A stretch of 64,000 nt of DNA from Limobrevibacterium gyesilva (GTDB taxonomy: Bacteria; Pseudomonadota; Alphaproteobacteria; Acetobacterales; Acetobacteraceae): positions 62,001-126,000 of the forward strand of contig NZ_JAPDNT010000002.1 of NCBI RefSeq assembly GCF_025989185.1, read 5' to 3'. Below are positions 29,553 through 37,936 of the stretch, piece by piece. Every line of letters starts with the position of its first letter. The stretch's first letter is position 1. The notes under the pieces are model-generated. The model saw only the letters and a program-made list of their open reading frames with translations. It did not search any database and was not told the origin of the DNA. A program made the position numbers and the translations under genes.

Positions 29553-30671
29553 ATGGACCAGGACATCAAGCATCCGCACGGCAAGCAGGTGGCGCTGGTG
29601 CTGCAAGGGGGCGGCGCGCTCGGCTCCTACCAGGCCGGCGTCTACGAGGCGCTGACGGCAGCAGGCTACATGCCCGACTGGATTGCCGGCATCTCCATCG
29701 GCGCCATCAACGCCGCGATCATCGCCGGCAACGAGCCCGAGCTGCGTGTGGCGCGCCTGCGCGAATTCTGGGAGCAGGTCTCCGGCCCCTCGATGTCCTG
29801 GCCGGACCTGCCGGTGGAGGCCTGGAAGCAGATGATGCGCCATGCCGGCGCCATGTCGGCGCTGATCTTCGGCCAGCCCGGCTTCTTCCGGCCGAATTCG
29901 CTGAACGCCTGGATCAGCGGCAGGCCGGCCACCAGCTATTACGACACCGCCGAGTTGAAGGCGACGCTGGAGCGCCTGGTGGATTTCGATCGCATCAATG
30001 CCCGCAAGACCCGCTTCAGCGTCGGCGCAGTGAACGTGCGCACCGGCAACTTCACCTATTTCGACAATGCGCACATGCCCATCCGCGCCGAGCACGTGAT
30101 GGCCAGCGGCGCGCTGCCGCCCGGCTTTCCCGCCGTGGAGATCGACGGCGAGCTCTATTGGGATGGCGGCCTGGTCTCGAACACGCCGCTGCAATACGTG
30201 CTGGAGACGTATCCGCGCCGCAGCACGCTCGCTTTCCAAGTAGACCTGTTCCCGGCGCACGGCCCGGTGCCCAGGGATCTGGAAGCCGTCGAGGAACGGC
30301 GCAAGGACATCCAATATTCCAGCCGCACGCGCATGGGCGTCGAGACGTTCCGCTACGCCCACCACCTGCGCCGCAACATCAGCAAGCTGCTGGCCAAGCT
30401 GCCGGAGTCCCTGCAGGACGAGCCGGAGGTGCACACGCTGCGCCAGGCGGCCTGCCAGACCACGATGGATGTCGTGGAGATCATCTATCGCCCGTCGATC
30501 ATCCAGGGTTCGACGAAGGATTTCGAGTTCTCGCACGCGACCATGCAGGGCCGGTGGCGCCAGGGCCATGCCGACGCACGGGCGTCACTCGCCACGGAGC
30601 CCTGGTTGCAGCCGGCGCCGGCGGAAACCGGCGTGCGCACGTTCGACGTTCTGCGCGATCATCACAGCTGA
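29553..30671 (+). CDS. Patatin-like phospholipase family protein
   Basis: This 372-residue serine acyl hydrolase has an oxyanion glycine loop (LQGGGALGSYQAGVYEAL), the nucleophile elbow GISIGAINAA and the catalytic Asp in DGELYWDGGLVSNTP, the complete Ser-Asp dyad of patatins. It would release fatty acids from membrane or storage lipids. No signal peptide is seen. The C-terminal 120 residues match the extension of bacterial patatins (DUF3734-like region, with RRKDIQYSSRTRMG). It follows the MFS gene by 35 bases and could be cotranscribed. Confidence 0.92.
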   Translation: MDQDIKHPHGKQVALVLQGGGALGSYQAGVYEALTAAGYMPDWIAGISIGAINAAIIAGNEPELRVARLREFWEQVSGPSMSWPDLPVEAWKQMMRHAGAMSALIFGQPGFFRPNSLNAWISGRPATSYYDTAELKATLERLVDFDRINARKTRFSVGAVNVRTGNFTYFDNAHMPIRAEHVMASGALPPGFPAVEIDGELYWDGGLVSNTPLQYVLETYPRRSTLAFQVDLFPAHGPVPRDLEAVEERRKDIQYSSRTRMGVETFRYAHHLRRNISKLLAKLPESLQDEPEVHTLRQAACQTTMDVVEIIYRPSIIQGSTKDFEFSHATMQGRWRQGHADARASLATEPWLQPAPAETGVRTFDVLRDHHS

Positions 30672-30692
30672 GCGCGCCAGAGTAAGGAAAGC

Positions 30693-30852
30693 GAAGGGGA
30701 CACAGAGAACACGGAGGACCACAGGGGGGCACGGAGGGGTGCGGAGCGGAGGCGGCATCGTGCACTGGTGGCAGCCGATGAAATGACGCGCTGCGCGCAA
30801 GAATCCCTTCTCGGTGTCCTCTGTGATCCTCCGTGCTCTCTGTGTCCCCTTC
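30693..30852. repeat. Long imperfect inverted repeat of CACAGAG/CACGGAG units
   Basis: The left arm (30693-30738) begins GAAGGGGACACAGAGAACAC. The right arm (30807-30852) is its reverse complement with about 80-85 percent identity over 46 bases. Within the arms, short units of the type ACACAGAG/CACGGAGG repeat in tandem. The 68-base loop is ordinary GC-rich sequence. Similar CACAGAGG-type intergenic tracts occur in many unrelated bacteria. It fills most of the gap between convergent patatin and MBL-fold genes. Confidence 0.8.
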
Positions 30853-30899
30853 TCTCTTCTTCCTGCTCGTTCAGGCGAATACCCGGCGGACGGCACGGA

Positions 30900-31706
30900 T
30901 CAGCCGTCGATCTCCAGCACCTGGCCATCGTGGCCGGGCTCCACTCCCGCGGGCAGGTTCGCGCGCAGCCAGTCCCAGTCCATATCGACACCCATATGCG
31001 TCAGCACGGTGCGCCGCGGCCGCAGCCGTTCCACCCACTCCAGTACCCGCGGCAGCCAGCCATGGGTGCGGTGCGGCGTGCGCTGGAAGCATCCGACCAC
31101 CCAGGTGTCCACGCCCTCCAGGGCCGCGAACCCCGCCTCGTCCAGTGACACCACGTCGGTCGAATAGCCGAAGCCGCCGATGCGCAAACCGAGCGAGCGG
31201 CCGAAACCGTGGTCCTGGTCGAAGACGTGGATGGTCAGGCCCGCCGCGGTCACGCTGCCGCAGGGCTGGATCGGGCGGGCGACGAGCACCGGGCGGAAGA
31301 AGCCGGGCGGCTGCCAGGGGCGGAAGGCATAGCTGAACCGATGCATCAACTCGTCCAGCGTGGCCTGGGTGCCCAGGGCATCCAGCGGCCGGCCGATGAC
31401 GCGGTTCAGCAGCCGGATGTCGTCGAGGCCGGTGATGTGGTCGGCATGCGCGTGGGTGTAAAGAACCGCCTCCACCCGGCTGATTCCGCAAGACAGCAAT
31501 TGCGTGCGCATGTCCGGCGGCGTGTCCACCAGCAGCACGCCCCCCTGCCCGTCGCCGCTGTGGTTGGCATCAACAGCGATGCTTGCGCGCGTGCGGATGT
31601 TCCGCGGCTCCCGGGGGTCGCACACGCCCCACTCGCCGCGCCCGTCCACGCCGCCGATCATCGGCACCCCGGCGGACCCGCCGGTGCCCAGCAGCGTGAC
31701 GCGCAT
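30900..31706 (-). CDS. MBL-fold metallo-hydrolase (PhnP-like)
   Basis: This 268-residue binuclear-metal phosphodiesterase-like protein has the HxHxDH motif in YTHAHADHITGLDDIRLL, a later His in TVLTHMGVDMDW and an N-terminal GTGGSAGVP. The class includes PhnP cyclic phosphodiesterases and other uncharacterised hydrolases; no phn genes are present, so the substrate is open. Its ATG overlaps the tatD stop (TGATG), making it the last gene of the coupled minus-strand run beginning at mltB. Confidence 0.9.
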   Translation of the reverse strand: MRVTLLGTGGSAGVPMIGGVDGRGEWGVCDPREPRNIRTRASIAVDANHSGDGQGGVLLVDTPPDMRTQLLSCGISRVEAVLYTHAHADHITGLDDIRLLNRVIGRPLDALGTQATLDELMHRFSYAFRPWQPPGFFRPVLVARPIQPCGSVTAAGLTIHVFDQDHGFGRSLGLRIGGFGYSTDVVSLDEAGFAALEGVDTWVVGCFQRTPHRTHGWLPRVLEWVERLRPRRTVLTHMGVDMDWDWLRANLPAGVEPGHDGQVLEIDG

Positions 31707-32479
31707 CAGGCCGCCTTGCGGAACAGGCGCCGGAAATTCGCCGTGGTCAGGTCGGCCATCGCCGCCGGCTCCATGCCGTGCACCTGCGCCAGCACGGTGG
31801 CGGTATGCGCCACCCAGGCCGGCTCGTTGCGCTTGCCGCGATACGGCACCGGCGCGAGATAAGGTGAGTCGGTTTCCACCAGCAGCCGGTCGCGCGGGAT
31901 GTCGCGGGCGATGTCCCTGATTTCCTGCGATTTCGGGAAGGTCAGGATGCCGGAGAAACTGACGTAGCCGCCCATGGCCAGCGCCGCCTCGGCCAGCGCC
32001 CGGGTGGAACTGAAGCAGTGCAGAAGGAACTGGAAGTCGCCGCCGCTATCGCGTTCGTCCCGCAGGATTCCGATGATGTCCGCATCGGCGTCGCGGGCAT
32101 GGATGGCCAGCGGCAGCCCGGCCAGGCGGGCGGCGCGGATGTGGGCGCGGAAACTCGCCTGCTGCACGTCGCGCGGCGCCTTGTCGTAGAAATAGTCGAG
32201 ACCGGACTCGCCGATGCCGATCACGCGCGGATACGCGGCCTCGGCGGCGATGGCTTCCGGTGCGGGAACAGGGTGTTCGGCGGCATTGTGTGGATGGATG
32301 CCAACCGTGCACCACACGTTCGCATGCGCCTGCGCGATGCCCCTGACGATGTCGGACTGGGTCAGGCGGGTGCCGATGGTGACCATCTCGCCCACGCCGG
32401 CAGTGGCGGCATGGGCGAGGATGTCGCCGATCTCGTCCGCGCTGTAATAGTCCAGATGGCAGTGCGAATCGATCAACAT
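31706..32479 (-). CDS. tatD: TatD family metal-dependent hydrolase
   Basis: This 257-residue TIM-barrel metallo-nuclease-like protein has DSHCHLDYY at the start (two metal-binding His), the Glu of IGESGLDYFYDKAPR, LAIHARDAD, FLLHCFSS and VETDSPYLAPVPYRGKRNEP at the C-terminal side. TatD proteins act as DNases or in oxidative damage repair; YcfH-like members lie next to metG and holB, exactly as here. The start ATG overlaps the metG stop; an open frame running further upstream is antisense-free read-through of another frame in metG. Confidence 0.94.
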   Translation of the reverse strand: MLIDSHCHLDYYSADEIGDILAHAATAGVGEMVTIGTRLTQSDIVRGIAQAHANVWCTVGIHPHNAAEHPVPAPEAIAAEAAYPRVIGIGESGLDYFYDKAPRDVQQASFRAHIRAARLAGLPLAIHARDADADIIGILRDERDSGGDFQFLLHCFSSTRALAEAALAMGGYVSFSGILTFPKSQEIRDIARDIPRDRLLVETDSPYLAPVPYRGKRNEPAWVAHTATVLAQVHGMEPAAMADLTTANFRRLFRKAA

Positions 32480-34023
32480 CAGATCGTTACCGCCGCGTCT
32501 TCGACATATCTTGGAAACACGCCGGCCGGCTGCGGCAGCGTCGTGCCCAAAGGCAGCGGCGACGCGAGATCGGCGAGCGTGCGGGCATCGGCGGGAACGC
32601 CGAGCTGGTCGAGCATCTTCGCCATGCTGCCGGGCATGTAGGGCTGCAGCACGGTCGCCACCGAGCGCAGCACGTCGGCCAGCACCCGCAGCACATGCGC
32701 CATGCGGTCGGGATCGGTCTTGCGCAGCGCCCATGGCGCCTGGCGGTCGATATAGCCGTTGGCGGCGCGGATGACCTTCCACACGTCCTCCAGCGCCTCG
32801 CCAAAGGCCTGGCGGTCCAGGCGCTCGCGCAGCAGGGCCGGCAGCGCCTCGGCCGCCGCCAGCATGGTCGCGTCGTCCTCGGTCACCGCCCCACGCGCGG
32901 GCAGCCGGCCGTCGCAGTTTTTGGCGATCAGGCTCAGCGAGCGCTGGGCCAGATTGCCGAGGTCGTTGGCAAGCTCGACGTTCAGGCGGCTGACCAAGGC
33001 GCGCCGGCTGAAATCGCCGTCGTTGCCGAACGGCACCTCGCGCAGCAGGAAGAAGCGCACCGCATCGAGCCCGTAGGTGGCGATCAGGTCGGCCGGGTCC
33101 ATGACGTTGCCGAGCGACTTGCTCATCTTCTCGCCGGAGGCGGTCCACCAGCCATGCGCATAGACGCGCTTCGGCGTCGCGATGCCGGCCGCCATCAGGA
33201 AAGCGGGCCAATAGACCGCGTGGAAGCGCAGGATGTCCTTGCCGACCACATGCAGGTCGGCCGGCCAGTAGCGCCAACGCTCGGCCGTCGCGTCCGGATA
33301 GCCGGCGGCGGTGATGTAGTTGGTCAGTGCGTCGAGCCACACATACATCACATGCGCCTCGTCGCCCGGCACCGGCACGCCCCAGCGGAAGCTGGTGCGG
33401 CTGACCGACAGGTCGTGCAGCCCGCCGCGCACGAAACTGATCACCTCGTTGCGGCGGGTGGCCGGGGCGATGAAATCCGGATTGGCCTCGTAATGCGCCA
33501 GCAGCCGGTCCTGCCATTCCGACAGGCGGAAGAAATAGCTGGGCTCCTTCACCCACTCCACCGGGGCGCCCGAAGGCGCCACCTTGCTGCCGTCGGGCCG
33601 GGTGACGAGTTCGGACTCGTCATAGAACGCCTCGTCGCGCACGGCGTACCAGCCGTCATAGCTGCCCAAATAGATCTGCCCGGCATCCACCAGCTTCTGC
33701 CACAGCACCCGGCAGGCGATCTTGTGCCGCTCCTCGGTGGTGCGGATGAAATCGTCGTTGGAGATGTCCAGCTGGGCGCCCATGGCGTGGAACACGGCGC
33801 TGATCCGGTCGGTGAATTCCTGCGGCGGCAGGCCGGCATCGGCGGCGGCCTTCTCCACTTTCTGGCCATGCTCGTCAGTGCCGGTCAGGAAGAACACGTC
33901 AAACCCGTCCAGCCGCTTCCAGCGCGCCATCACGTCGCAGGCGATCGCGGTATAGGCGTGGCCGATATGCGGCGCGCCGTTCACGTAGAAAATGGGAGTG
34001 GTGATGTAGAACGTCGGTTTCAT
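32479..34023 (-). CDS. metG: Methionyl-tRNA synthetase
   Basis: This 514-residue class I aminoacyl-tRNA synthetase charges tRNA-Met and initiator tRNA. HIGH is seen as PHIGHAYTA and KMSKS as GEKMSKSLGNVMDP. The four-cysteine zinc knuckle of the E. coli type is absent and there is no C-terminal tRNA-binding domain, so it is the short form. ATG 34023 is chosen; a TTG eight codons upstream would overlap holB. It sits between holB and tatD; the tatD ATG overlaps its TGA. Confidence 0.96.
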   Translation of the reverse strand: MKPTFYITTPIFYVNGAPHIGHAYTAIACDVMARWKRLDGFDVFFLTGTDEHGQKVEKAAADAGLPPQEFTDRISAVFHAMGAQLDISNDDFIRTTEERHKIACRVLWQKLVDAGQIYLGSYDGWYAVRDEAFYDESELVTRPDGSKVAPSGAPVEWVKEPSYFFRLSEWQDRLLAHYEANPDFIAPATRRNEVISFVRGGLHDLSVSRTSFRWGVPVPGDEAHVMYVWLDALTNYITAAGYPDATAERWRYWPADLHVVGKDILRFHAVYWPAFLMAAGIATPKRVYAHGWWTASGEKMSKSLGNVMDPADLIATYGLDAVRFFLLREVPFGNDGDFSRRALVSRLNVELANDLGNLAQRSLSLIAKNCDGRLPARGAVTEDDATMLAAAEALPALLRERLDRQAFGEALEDVWKVIRAANGYIDRQAPWALRKTDPDRMAHVLRVLADVLRSVATVLQPYMPGSMAKMLDQLGVPADARTLADLASPLPLGTTLPQPAGVFPRYVEDAAVTI

Positions 34024-34030
34024 TGCATTC

Positions 34031-35044
34031 TCAATGTGCGTTGGCAAGCAGGCCCAGCCCCGTCACGATGGCCTGGCGCTTGTCCAGATAGGCATTCTCT
34101 GTCTCGTCCTGCAAACGTGTCAGCGCGTGCCACACGTCGACCCATGCATCAAGGGGCCGTGCGCCGAGCATCCGCGCCTGGTCGGGGTCCGTCCGGCCGC
34201 GCGCGGCATCGCGCACGGCGGCGGCGACCGCGGCGCGCAGCAGGTCCATGAAGGTGGAGAACGCGTCCTCGTTGCGGCCCAGCGCGTCGGCCACGGCGTG
34301 CGCCTTCTCGGTGGTGAGGTTCGGCAGCGCGTCCATCACCTCGCTGACCATGTCGGCGAAGGCGACGCCCTCGCCTTCGGCCAGCTGCAGGGCGCGGCCG
34401 ATGGAGCCCTCGGCGAGCCCGGAGAGGCGCAGGCGCTGGTCGGCGTCCAGTTCCGGCATGTAGGTCTGCAGCAACGCGGCGATGTCGGTCTCCGCCAGCG
34501 GGGCGAGGCGCAGGCGGCGGCAGCGGCTGCGGATCGTGGGCAGCAGCCGGCCCGCGGCCGAGCAGACCAGCAGCAGCATTGCGCGCGCCGGCGGCTCCTC
34601 CAGCACCTTCAGCAGCGCGTTGGCGGCGTTGCGGTTCAGGTCCTCGGCGCCGTCCAGCACCACCACGCGCCAGCCGCCCTCGGCCGGCGTCAGGCGCAGG
34701 AACTCGGATACGCGGCGCACGTCGTCCACCACGATCTCGCCGCGCAGGCGCTTGCGCTTGGGGTCCCATTCGCGTTCGACCGTCAGCAGGTCGGCATGGC
34801 TGCCCGCGGCGGTGCGGCGGAGCACCGGGTGGCTCTCCGGAAGTTCCAGGGTGTTGGCGTCGGGCATGCCGGCGAGCAGCCGGCGAGCGAAGCGGAACGC
34901 CAGCGTGGCCTTGCCGATGCCGGCGGGTCCGGTGATCAGCCAGGCATGGTGCATGCGGCCGCTGCGCATGGCTTCGGCCAGCATCGCCTCGGCGGCTTCG
35001 TGGCCGCGCAGCAGCGGATTGGCCCGCGGATCCGGCGCAGTCAC
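34031..35044 (-). CDS. holB: DNA polymerase III delta-prime subunit
   Basis: This 337-residue clamp-loader subunit has an AAA+ domain with a P-loop-like GPAGIGKATLAF, then VVVLDGAEDLNRNAANALLK followed by VLEEPPARAMLLLVCS and the sensor segment LLPTIRSRCRRLRL. It works with HolA and DnaX to load the beta clamp. The GTG start overlaps the tmk TGA (GTGA), indicating translational coupling. The tmk-holB-metG-tatD order is conserved in many Proteobacteria. Confidence 0.95.
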   Translation of the reverse strand: MTAPDPRANPLLRGHEAAEAMLAEAMRSGRMHHAWLITGPAGIGKATLAFRFARRLLAGMPDANTLELPESHPVLRRTAAGSHADLLTVEREWDPKRKRLRGEIVVDDVRRVSEFLRLTPAEGGWRVVVLDGAEDLNRNAANALLKVLEEPPARAMLLLVCSAAGRLLPTIRSRCRRLRLAPLAETDIAALLQTYMPELDADQRLRLSGLAEGSIGRALQLAEGEGVAFADMVSEVMDALPNLTTEKAHAVADALGRNEDAFSTFMDLLRAAVAAAVRDAARGRTDPDQARMLGARPLDAWVDVWHALTRLQDETENAYLDKRQAIVTGLGLLANAH

Positions 35045-35736
35045 CGCGACTCCCCCTCCCCCCGGCCTTGGTCCGCTCCACGGCCCAAGCCCACAAGGGG
35101 AGGGGGAGACGAGGGATCACACAGGCGGTCGAGTACCGTGGCGAGGATCGTCCGGGCTACGTCGTCCTCTTCGCTCTCTGCCTCGATCAGCACGCAGCGC
35201 GCCGGGTCGCCCTCGGCCACGGCGCGGAATCCGTCGCGGATACGGGCGAAGAACACCTCGCCCAGGCTTTCGTAGCGGTCGGCGGCGGACCCACGCTGCG
35301 CCAAGCGCGCCAGCGAGGTCGGCACGGTCACGTCCAGCACCAGCGTCAGATCGGGCCGCAGCCCCAGCATGTCCGTCAGTGCCGCGATATCGGCCCGGTC
35401 GGCGCCTTGCCCATAGCCCTGATAGACCATGGTGGAATCAGCGAAACGGTCGCACACCACCCACATGCCGGCGTCCAGCGCCGGGCGGATGGTGCGCTCC
35501 ACGTGCTCGGCGCGGGCGGCGAAGTGCAGCAGCGTTTCGGCCGGCGGCGACCACGCGATCTCGCCGTCGAGCAGCAGGCGGCGCAGCACCTCCGCTCCCG
35601 GCGCCCCGCCGGGCTCGCGGGTGCGCAGCACCGGCACGCCTTCACGGGCCAGCGCGTCGGCCAGTCGGCGGGCCTGGGTCGATTTGCCGGCCCCTTCCCC
35701 ACCCTCCAGCGTGATGAAGCGTCCCTTGCTGTCCAC
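35041..35736 (-). CDS. tmk: Thymidylate kinase with repeat-derived C-terminal tail
   Basis: This 231-residue enzyme phosphorylates dTMP to dTDP. The P-loop is LEGGEGAGKSTQARRLA, the dTMP-binding motif is CDRFADSTMVYQGYG, and the lid is in RGSAADRYESLG. The conserved enzyme ends near residue 207. The last 20-25 residues (starting SSPPPLVGLGRGADQGRGEG) are encoded by a palindromic intergenic-type repeat that has entered the reading frame. The GTG start lies 5 bases from the dacA-like stop. Confidence 0.95.
   Translation of the reverse strand: MDSKGRFITLEGGEGAGKSTQARRLADALAREGVPVLRTREPGGAPGAEVLRRLLLDGEIAWSPPAETLLHFAARAEHVERTIRPALDAGMWVVCDRFADSTMVYQGYGQGADRADIAALTDMLGLRPDLTLVLDVTVPTSLARLAQRGSAADRYESLGEVFFARIRDGFRAVAEGDPARCVLIEAESEEDDVARTILATVLDRLCDPSSPPPLVGLGRGADQGRGEGESR
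35050..35108. repeat. CTCCCCCTCCCC palindromic repeat inside the 3' end of tmk
   Basis: CTCCCCCTCCCC at 35050-35061 and its exact complement GGGGAGGGGGAG at 35097-35108 flank an inner inverted repeat (CTTGG...CCCAAG). This class of short palindrome is normally intergenic. Here it is translated as the Pro/Gly/Arg-rich tail of thymidylate kinase and reaches close to the holB start. Confidence 0.75.
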
Positions 35737-35741
35737 CGCGC

Positions 35742-36992
35742 TCAGGAGCCGGTGACCATGCGCGTCAGCACGGCCATCGCCCGCCCCGGCAGCCCGATGC
35801 GCGGCACGTCGGCGCCGGCCAGCAGCGGCATGGACACGTCCGGCACGCCGGTGCCGGTCACGGTCAGGCGGCCCAACGTGGAGCCGCGGGTGATCGGGGC
35901 CGGAATCGGGCCGCTATATTCCACCGACACCTTGGCCTTGTTGCGCCAGCCCCGCGGCATCGTCACCACCAGGTCGCGCCCGCCCACCAGCGGCACGCTC
36001 GGCACCGCGCCGAGCCAGACCGGCGCCTGCTCGACGACGTCGCCGGCGGTGAACAGGACCACATCCTCGAACTCGCGGAAGCACCATTCCAGCAGCCGCT
36101 CGGCCTCCTCGCCGCGCTGATGCATCGTGGTCAGGCCGTTGATCACCACGATCACCCGGCGGCCGTTGCGCTGGGCGCTGACCACGATGCCATAGCCGCC
36201 GTCGTCGGTGTGGCCGGTCTTCAGCCCGTCGGCCAGGCCCTTCTGCACCAGAGTGTTGCGGTTCTGCTGGTCGATGTTGTTGTATTTGAAACTCTTTTCC
36301 GAGTCGTACTTGTAGTATTCCGGGAAATCCATGATCAGCCGCCGCGCCAGCACGGCGATGTCGCGGGCACTCATGCGGTGCTCGGGATCGGGCCAGCCGG
36401 TGGAGTTGCGGAAGGTGCTCTTCTCCAGCCCGATCTCCTGGGCCTTCTTGTTCATCAGTTCGACAAACTGCTCCTCGGAGCCGGCGATGCCCTCCGCCAG
36501 CACGATGCAGGCATCGTTGCCGGACTGCACGATCATGCCGCGGATCAGGTCCTCGACCTTCACCTGGGCGCCGATCGGCACGAACATCTTGGACCCGCCC
36601 ATGCGCCAGGCGCGCTCGCTCACCGGCAGTTCCTGGTCCAGCCGCAGGCGCCCGGCCTTCAGCATGCCGTAGACGATATAGGCGGTCATCAGCTTGGTCA
36701 TGGACGACGGCGTCATCGAGACGTCGGCGTCCTTGTCCAGCAGAGTCGCGCCGGTGTTGTAGTCGATCGCCACGGCGAACTTCGCCGCCGTATCCAGCGG
36801 CCCGACCGGCGTCTGCGCCGGGCTGCCGGTGGGCGGCGGCGGATCGGTCGGGCGGCGAGAGCGGCCGGGCGCTGCCGGCGGATGCGCGGGCGCGGGCCGC
36901 TTCGGCGCCTGGGCGGACGCGGGGGGCACCAATACGGCACCGACGGCGGACGTTGCCGCGCCGGACAACAGCAGGAAGCGACGGGTCAGCAC
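35742..36992 (-). CDS. D-alanyl-D-alanine carboxypeptidase (PBP5/6, DacA-like)
   Basis: This 416-residue periplasmic serine peptidase trims cell-wall stem peptides. The SxxK motif is in SSMTKLMTA, SxN in QSGNDACIVLAEG and KTG in DGLKTGHTDDGGYG, so all catalytic motifs are present. The N-terminus VLTRRFLLLSGAATSAVG is a twin-arginine-like signal, followed by a proline-rich linker of about 40 residues. A C-terminal PBP5-like beta domain follows the catalytic domain. The start is GTG 36992 with a very strong AAGGAGG RBS; the open frame continues upstream but is unrelated. It lies between rlpA and tmk. Confidence 0.94.
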   Translation of the reverse strand: MLTRRFLLLSGAATSAVGAVLVPPASAQAPKRPAPAHPPAAPGRSRRPTDPPPPTGSPAQTPVGPLDTAAKFAVAIDYNTGATLLDKDADVSMTPSSMTKLMTAYIVYGMLKAGRLRLDQELPVSERAWRMGGSKMFVPIGAQVKVEDLIRGMIVQSGNDACIVLAEGIAGSEEQFVELMNKKAQEIGLEKSTFRNSTGWPDPEHRMSARDIAVLARRLIMDFPEYYKYDSEKSFKYNNIDQQNRNTLVQKGLADGLKTGHTDDGGYGIVVSAQRNGRRVIVVINGLTTMHQRGEEAERLLEWCFREFEDVVLFTAGDVVEQAPVWLGAVPSVPLVGGRDLVVTMPRGWRNKAKVSVEYSGPIPAPITRGSTLGRLTVTGTGVPDVSMPLLAGADVPRIGLPGRAMAVLTRMVTGS

Positions 36993-37039
36993 AGCAATCC
37001 TCCTTTCGGCATCTGTAATCCTAGGACGAAGTCGCGCGC

Positions 37040-37936
37040 CTATTCGACGACGATCCGTGCATCGGTGGCCCCCGCGCGCAGCGCGCGCTCCAGCATCGCA
37101 TCGGCCGCCGCGACGCTGGGAAGCGGGCCGATCCGCACCATGAAGGCTCGGTCGCGCGGCGCGTCGTAGCTGGTGGTGGCCCGCGCGCCCAGCGCCGCGA
37201 GGCGCTCGCGCAGGACGTCGGCATATTCGGGCCGGCTGAAGCCGCCGCAATCGATGAGCAACTGGCCGGGGACGACATAGACCTGGGTCACCGCTTCCGG
37301 CAGGCGCAGCGGCACCGCGGGCACGGCCGCATCGGCGGCGACGACGCGCGGCGCCGGGCCGGCGGGACCGGTCTGCCGCCGCGCGGACTGCCCAACGCCT
37401 GTGGGCGGCGCCAGACTCTCGGTCCGCACGGCGCCGGGCGGGGCCGTGGCGACGTTCAGCTGCGGCCCTTCCGGGCGCAGGTCGGCGGCCATGCGCCGGC
37501 TTTCGTTCTCCAGCACCTGCACGCGCACGCGGATCGCGCCGGGATCGGTCGCGGCCAGCAACTGGGCCGTGCGCCGGGTGATCTCGATCATGCGGCCGCG
37601 CTTGGCCGGTCCGCGGTCGTTGATGCGCACCAGCACCTGGCGCCCGTTCTCGAGATTGGTCAGCCGCGCCAGCGCCGGAAGCTGCAGCGTCGGGTGCGCT
37701 GCGGCCAGCGCCATCTGGTCGAACGCCTCGCCGTCGGCCGTGTACGGTCCGTGGCTTCCATACACGGCGGCAAGGCCGGTCTCGTTCAGCGAGAAGTCCT
37801 CGCGCGGGTAGTTCCACACGCCGCCGGCCTGGTAGGGGTTGCCGACCACGTAATGCAGCCCCGGCGCGGGTCCGCGCGGCGCGCACCCGCCGAAGACCGG
37901 CAGCAGCATCAGCAGCAGCGCAAGCGCGCGCTTCAC
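37040..37936 (-). CDS. rlpA: RlpA-like septal ring lytic transglycosylase with SPOR domain
   Basis: This 298-residue lipoprotein (lipobox FGGC, Cys at about residue 18) has a double-psi beta-barrel domain. It contains the segment NETGLAAVYGSHGPYTADGE and the catalytic-type Asp in VLVRINDRGPAKRGRMIEI. An SPOR peptidoglycan-binding domain lies at the C-terminus (QLLIDCGGFSRPEYADVLRE, MVRIGPLPSVAAADAML). RlpA cleaves naked glycan strands at the division septum. The GTG start overlaps the TGA of mltB, consistent with coupling. Confidence 0.93.
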   Translation of the reverse strand: MKRALALLLMLLPVFGGCAPRGPAPGLHYVVGNPYQAGGVWNYPREDFSLNETGLAAVYGSHGPYTADGEAFDQMALAAAHPTLQLPALARLTNLENGRQVLVRINDRGPAKRGRMIEITRRTAQLLAATDPGAIRVRVQVLENESRRMAADLRPEGPQLNVATAPPGAVRTESLAPPTGVGQSARRQTGPAGPAPRVVAADAAVPAVPLRLPEAVTQVYVVPGQLLIDCGGFSRPEYADVLRERLAALGARATTSYDAPRDRAFMVRIGPLPSVAAADAMLERALRAGATDARIVVE

